DNA of 25,399 nt, from the NCBI GenBank assembly GCA_958407995.1, contig CATYJU010000028.1, forward strand, positions 1-25,399. The letters are read 5' to 3'. The stretch's first letter is position 1. The number at the start of each line of letters is the position of its first letter. Origin of the DNA: an uncultured Collinsella sp. (GTDB taxonomy: Bacteria; Actinomycetota; Coriobacteriia; Coriobacteriales; Coriobacteriaceae). Positions 22,168-25,399 of this stretch are shown in pieces. The notes under the pieces are model-generated. The model did not search any database. It worked only from the letters and a program-made list of their open reading frames with translations, and was not told the origin of the DNA. The position numbers and the translations under genes were made by a program.

Positions 22168-23469
22168 CTACCTGATATGAGCGGGTTTTCCGCCCCAGTA
22201 GAAGCGGCAGAAGGCTCGTTTGCGCTTTTGGGGTTTGCCTACGAGCTCCATGGTTGCGATGGCGATGTCCTCCGCTGCGCGTGGACGGCGTAGTACTTCG
22301 CCGTTGATGAGTAGGGCTTTGAGCGACTCAGGGTGGTCGTGCAGGTGACGAAGCGTCACGATGAGTTCTCGTGCGGTGGTGACATGCATGCTGGCGCCCA
22401 TGCCGGTGAGCATTGTGGTGTTGGCCTTTTCCTGACCGTATGATTTGCCCAGCAGGATCATCGGCAGATGAGCGCACAGGCACTCGGTGACCGTGAGTCC
22501 GCCTGATTTGAGGATTGCCAGGTCGCAGCCGTGCATGAGGGCCGCCATGTCGTCCACGTAGTCCAGAACCGTGACGTTGTCGAGCTTCATGGCGTCGAAG
22601 AGCGTCTTGAGTCGGGCGGCGTATTCCTTATCTTTGCCCGGTAAAAAGACAAAGTGCATGTCTTCAAAGCTGCGTAAGAAGGGGAGCGTGTGGTCCATCG
22701 CGGCACGGAAACGCACGTATGGTTGGGGCAAACTGGCGCCGGCCATCACCAATACGACGGTTTTGTCTATGGGGAGATTGAACTTGCTCAGCTCATCCTC
22801 GCGTTTGTAATCGGTATCGAAACCGGCTCGGATGGGGATGCCCGTTATGCGGATCTTTGACTCGGGAACTTTGCGCGGACGCAGCGTTTCGGCCATAAAC
22901 TCGTTGGCCACGCAGAACAGGTCAGTGTCCTTGTGGGGCCAAAAGCCTTCGACTTCATAGTCTGTTGGTACGCAGATGACCGGATAATCGATACCCGTAA
23001 TTACGCGGGCGCCCACAGCGACGTTGGCTGCCGTAATGTGTGTTGCAACCACGGCTATGGGCCTGCGGGTGCGGACATATTCGTTGAAGGCAGGGAACAT
23101 AATACGTGACCATGCCGTGCCGCCACCCCAGAGAAGATGTCCCGTAAGCGTATATCGCCAGGTCAGGTCGTAAATGGGGCGTGTGGCTCCCGTAAAAGAA
23201 GCCGCGGTCTTATTGCCGTCGAATTTAATACGTCCAAAATCAAGGATATCGAGCACTTCAATTTCAATATCCTCAGGGATTCCCTTGGTGCCGCGGATAA
23301 GGTCAAATGCTTGTGCAATCGCGTTGGCGGCGGCTTTGTGGCCCGATCCAACCGATGCGTGCACAATGGTTACTAGGGGTTTTTGTGCAGGTGAAACGGT
23401 CATTTGCTCCGGTTGGGGAGTGGCTTGCATGGGCAGGGGAGCGCTATTGCCCGTCTGCGTTTGATCCAT
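22168..23469 (-). CDS. MGDG synthase/UgtP-type diacylglycerol glycosyltransferase family
   Basis: A 433-residue GT28-type glycosyltransferase. The N-terminal MGDG_synth domain has VHASVGSGHKAAANAIAQAF (36-55), the family's lipid-binding loop region, and later ATHITAANVAV. The C-terminal sugar-nucleotide domain has VMAGASLPQP and ILKSGGLTVTECLCAHLPMIL. Relatives transfer glucose or galactose to diacylglycerol to make membrane glycolipids and lipoteichoic-acid anchors; the sugar used here is not evident. The first ~30 residues (Gln/Pro-rich) are not conserved. ATG at 23469 is chosen for the AAGGGGAG 6 nt upstream; the frame is open for 21 more codons without a site. It is divergent from trxB, 117 nt apart. 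Confidence 0.85.
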   Translation of the reverse strand: MDQTQTGNSAPLPMQATPQPEQMTVSPAQKPLVTIVHASVGSGHKAAANAIAQAFDLIRGTKGIPEDIEIEVLDILDFGRIKFDGNKTAASFTGATRPIYDLTWRYTLTGHLLWGGGTAWSRIMFPAFNEYVRTRRPIAVVATHITAANVAVGARVITGIDYPVICVPTDYEVEGFWPHKDTDLFCVANEFMAETLRPRKVPESKIRITGIPIRAGFDTDYKREDELSKFNLPIDKTVVLVMAGASLPQPYVRFRAAMDHTLPFLRSFEDMHFVFLPGKDKEYAARLKTLFDAMKLDNVTVLDYVDDMAALMHGCDLAILKSGGLTVTECLCAHLPMILLGKSYGQEKANTTMLTGMGASMHVTTARELIVTLRHLHDHPESLKALLINGEVLRRPRAAEDIAIATMELVGKPQKRKRAFCRFYWGGKPAHIR

Positions 23470-23586
23470 CGATAACTCCCCTTCAGCTTTGATACGCGGT
23501 TTATCATTGTAGTGCATGAGTGTCATGTTCACGTAAATTTGGGTATGAGCGCAAAGAACGCCAATCTTTCGACAGGAGGTCTCTTC

Positions 23587-24525
23587 ATGACTACCGATCA
23601 GCCGATCGATGTTGCGATTATCGGTGGCGGCCCTGCGGGCTATGCTGCGGCCATTTATGCGGCGCGCTCCAACCTAACGACGACCGTGATTGAACAGGGC
23701 ATGTCGGGCGGACAGATCGCCACGACCAATGAAGTCGAGAACTATCCGGGCATTCCGCTCTTGAGTGGCGCCGAACTCGGCGAGCGTTTTCAGCAGCATG
23801 CAGAGGGCCTGGGAGCACAGGTTACATGGAGCATGGTTACGGGTATCGATTACGATGCCGATGCAGCGTTGTTTACGGTGCATCACGATATGGGCGATAC
23901 GCTGGCCTCGAGCGTTATCGCTTGCATGGGTGCCACGCCGCGTCCGGCAGGTTTCGCTGGCGAGGATACCTATCGCGGTCGTGGCGTTTCATATTGCGCA
24001 ACATGTGACGGCATGTTCTTCCGCGGCAAACAGGTCTTTGTAATCGGTGGTGGCAATTCGGCATGCGAAGAGGCACTGTTCCTGTCAGACATTGCCAGCA
24101 GTGTGACCATCGTGCTGCGCCGCGACCAGTTCCGTGCGCCTGATGGTGTTGTTCAGAAAGTACTCGAAAAGGACAATATTACAGTTAGGTACCAAACTAG
24201 TATTGTGGAGCTCTCGGGCGAAGCCATGCCAACGACGATCGCCTTTAAGGACAATTCATTCGGGGAAATTCATACCAAGTCATTTGAGCCTGGCTCGTTT
24301 GGCATCTTTGTCTATACCGGGACGCAACCCCATACCGAACTTGTCGAGCATCTAGTCGATCTGGCGCCTGATGGCGGCATTCTGACTGATGAATCCATGG
24401 CGACCCGCACGCCAGGTCTATTTGCCGCTGGCGATATCCGTTCCAAGCGTTTGCGCCAGGTTGTGACCGCGGTTTCTGACGGAGCCATAGCGGCAACCAG
24501 CGCATACGCATTTCTCCGTAGATAA
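23587..24525 (+). CDS. trxB: Thioredoxin reductase
   Basis: An NADPH-dependent flavoprotein that reduces thioredoxin. The 312-residue product has the FAD-binding GGGPAGYAAA (13-22), the redox-active pair C137 and C140 in SYCATCDG, the NADPH-binding GGGNSACEEA (154-163), and the closing FAD motif PGLFAAGDIRSKRLRQVVTAVSDGAIAA. Length is normal. ATG at 23587 is chosen because AGGAGGT (23574-23580) lies 6 nt upstream. The gene stands alone between the divergent glycosyltransferase gene and a 13-bp hairpin terminator. Thioredoxin itself is not in the window. The Q/N-for-GDxR variation that marks ferredoxin-dependent relatives is not obvious, so the electron donor is taken as NADPH. Confidence 0.93.
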   Translation: MTTDQPIDVAIIGGGPAGYAAAIYAARSNLTTTVIEQGMSGGQIATTNEVENYPGIPLLSGAELGERFQQHAEGLGAQVTWSMVTGIDYDADAALFTVHHDMGDTLASSVIACMGATPRPAGFAGEDTYRGRGVSYCATCDGMFFRGKQVFVIGGGNSACEEALFLSDIASSVTIVLRRDQFRAPDGVVQKVLEKDNITVRYQTSIVELSGEAMPTTIAFKDNSFGEIHTKSFEPGSFGIFVYTGTQPHTELVEHLVDLAPDGGILTDESMATRTPGLFAAGDIRSKRLRQVVTAVSDGAIAATSAYAFLRR

Positions 24526-24565
24526 GTACGATAATATATCTTATGTAAGGTTGTTATCTTTTAAC

Positions 24566-24607
24566 AAAGTGGTTGGACGGTGTATCAATGTGCTGTCCAA
24601 CCACTTT
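24566..24607 (+). terminator. Terminator after trxB
   Basis: Bases 24566-24578 (AAAGTGGTTGGAC) and 24595-24607 (GTCCAACCACTTT) form a perfect 13-bp stem with a 16-nt loop, followed by TTAC. The A-rich left flank would serve the opposite strand as well. Confidence 0.85.
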
Positions 24608-24649
24608 TACTTGGCGACTATGTGGTATGCAAAACTAGATAACGTAGAA

Positions 24650-24655
24650 TACAAT
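24650..24655 (+). promoter_or_regulatory. Possible -10 of the DUF1836 gene
   Basis: TACAAT lies in an AT-rich stretch 24 nt before the start codon. The best -35 candidate, TATGCA (24626-24631, 18-nt spacing), is weak. A promoter is expected here because a terminator stands just upstream. Confidence 0.45.
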
Positions 24656-24678
24656 ATATAAATGAACGGAGGATCCTT

Positions 24679-25290
24679 ATGAACCACGCCAAACGCGTTA
24701 TCCCGATGTCCGATACATCGGTCAGCATTAAGCCTGAGGATATTCAGCCCACTGTGCTGCCCGATGCATTTATTCAGTCCGATATCGTACGCAAACTCAA
24801 TACGTTGAGTCTGCCGCGCTATGACCAGTTGCCCAATGTGACGCTCTACCGCGACCAGGTCATTGAGTATGTCGCGCTGTGGATGGAGCCGCTGTCCCTT
24901 TGCGTTGAGCAGCCTATCATTACGCCATCGATGATCAATAACTACGTAAAGGTTGGCCTGGTGCCTGCTCCGGTCAAAAAGCAATATGGCCGCGAGCAGA
25001 TTGCCCGCCTGATCGCTATCTGCATCTTTAAGCAGGTGCTACCTATTGCTGCGGTGCAGGCACTCTTTAACATTCAGCGTTTGAGCTACGATGCCCCGAC
25101 TGCCTTTGATTATGTGGTCGATCAGCTCGAGGCATCGATTCGTTCGGCGTTTTCCGTCGAGCAGACGCCGGTTCCCGATACGGCGCATCAGGTAACGCGT
25201 GAGTCGCTGCTTGTGCGCAGCGCGGTTTCATCCTTTGTTTCGAAGGCTTACTTGATGAGCTATCTCAAGTTCAACGGGTTTAATAGCTAG
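24679..25290 (+). CDS. DUF1836 family protein, putative MerR-like regulator
   Basis: A 203-residue protein of the DUF1836 family. The middle (about 78-118) reads ITPSMINNYVKVGLVPAP, then a Lys/Tyr/Gly stretch and REQIARLIAICIFKQVL. This is like the MerR-type winged helix (a helix, a turn with GLVP, a wing, then helices), without the usual C-terminal effector domain of MerR. It is presumably a DNA-binding regulator; the target is unknown. GGAGG (24667-24671) lies 7 nt before the ATG. The gene is monocistronic, framed by terminators on both sides. Confidence 0.8.
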   Translation: MNHAKRVIPMSDTSVSIKPEDIQPTVLPDAFIQSDIVRKLNTLSLPRYDQLPNVTLYRDQVIEYVALWMEPLSLCVEQPIITPSMINNYVKVGLVPAPVKKQYGREQIARLIAICIFKQVLPIAAVQALFNIQRLSYDAPTAFDYVVDQLEASIRSAFSVEQTPVPDTAHQVTRESLLVRSAVSSFVSKAYLMSYLKFNGFNS

Positions 25291-25299
25291 CCGACGTAT

Positions 25300-25348
25300 A
25301 AAACGGGCGGGACAAAGAGCCATCTGTCGCTTTGTCCCGCCCGTTTTT
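25300..25348 (+). terminator. Strong intrinsic terminator after the DUF1836 gene
   Basis: Bases 25300-25317 and 25330-25347 form a perfect 18-bp stem (AAAACGGGCGGGACAAAG and its complement) with a 12-nt loop, ending in TTTTT. The A-run on the left makes it usable from both strands. It lies 9 nt after the stop codon. Bases 25349-25399 hold nothing recognisable. Confidence 0.93.
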
Positions 25349-25399
25349 AATATGAGAAAGCCATTGTCAATAGGCATGTTCGTTCGAGCCCGGTTTGAA

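Noticed and set aside
25300..25348. The 18-bp hairpin as another member of the core-arm repeat family
   Set aside because: Its loop is 12 nt, unrelated to the 36-nt core, and it ends in a clear T-run, so it is a normal terminator.
1..25399. tRNA, rRNA, prophage, insertion sequence or toxin-antitoxin genes
   Set aside because: None was recognised on either strand; no transposase, integrase or tRNA-like cloverleaf was seen.

Overview
The window looks like a chromosomal housekeeping region from a high-GC, low-complexity-promoter gut actinobacterium of the class Coriobacteriia, most likely Collinsella. This is inferred from gene content and order, not from a marker gene. The lexA / divergent LysM gene / nrdR order is that of Actinobacteria such as Mycobacterium. 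The presence of RNase Y and SpoVS, and the order rnj, ftsK, rodZ-like, pgsA, cinA, recA, rny, spoVS, miaB, resemble Firmicutes such as Bacillus. A mixture of both is typical of Coriobacteriia.

Layout. Positions 1-349 hold the 3' end of a maltose-acetyltransferase-type gene, followed by a 375-nt gap with a 133-nt inverted-repeat structure (404-536). Positions 725-9780 form a tight forward gene train: rnj, ftsK, a rodZ-like gene, yajQ, rimO, pgsA and a CinA-C domain gene, ended by a hairpin terminator. recA follows with its own promoter, whose spacer holds a LexA box, and then recX. A new promoter with a ~160-nt leader starts rny, followed by a GHKL-type ATPase gene, spoVS, then miaB, miaA and hflX, which are joined by TAATG overlaps. 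hflX converges, with a 16-nt overlap, on a reverse-strand lexA plus membrane acyltransferase pair (18809-20157). Divergent from lexA across three LexA boxes runs a LysM membrane protein, nrdR and dut.

A 454-nt convergent intergenic region (21714-22167) separates dut from a UgtP/MGDG-type glycosyltransferase on the reverse strand. It contains an unusual repeat family: two full copies and one truncated copy of a 36-nt core, each full copy enclosed in long self-complementary arms whose outer sequences differ between copies. trxB and a DUF1836 regulator follow, each with a strong hairpin terminator.

Functional themes are RNA decay (RNase J and RNase Y in one locus), tRNA and ribosome modification (miaA, miaB, rimO, hflX), division, chromosome segregation and envelope (ftsK, rodZ-like, pgsA, LysM protein, glycosyltransferase), and the SOS response and nucleotide pools (recA, recX, lexA, LysM protein, nrdR, dut). 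The best candidates for something undescribed are the conserved-core/variable-arm palindromes at 21747-22156, the rny / GHKL ATPase / spoVS gene trio, and a perfect 12-bp inverted repeat that covers the start codon of nrdR.
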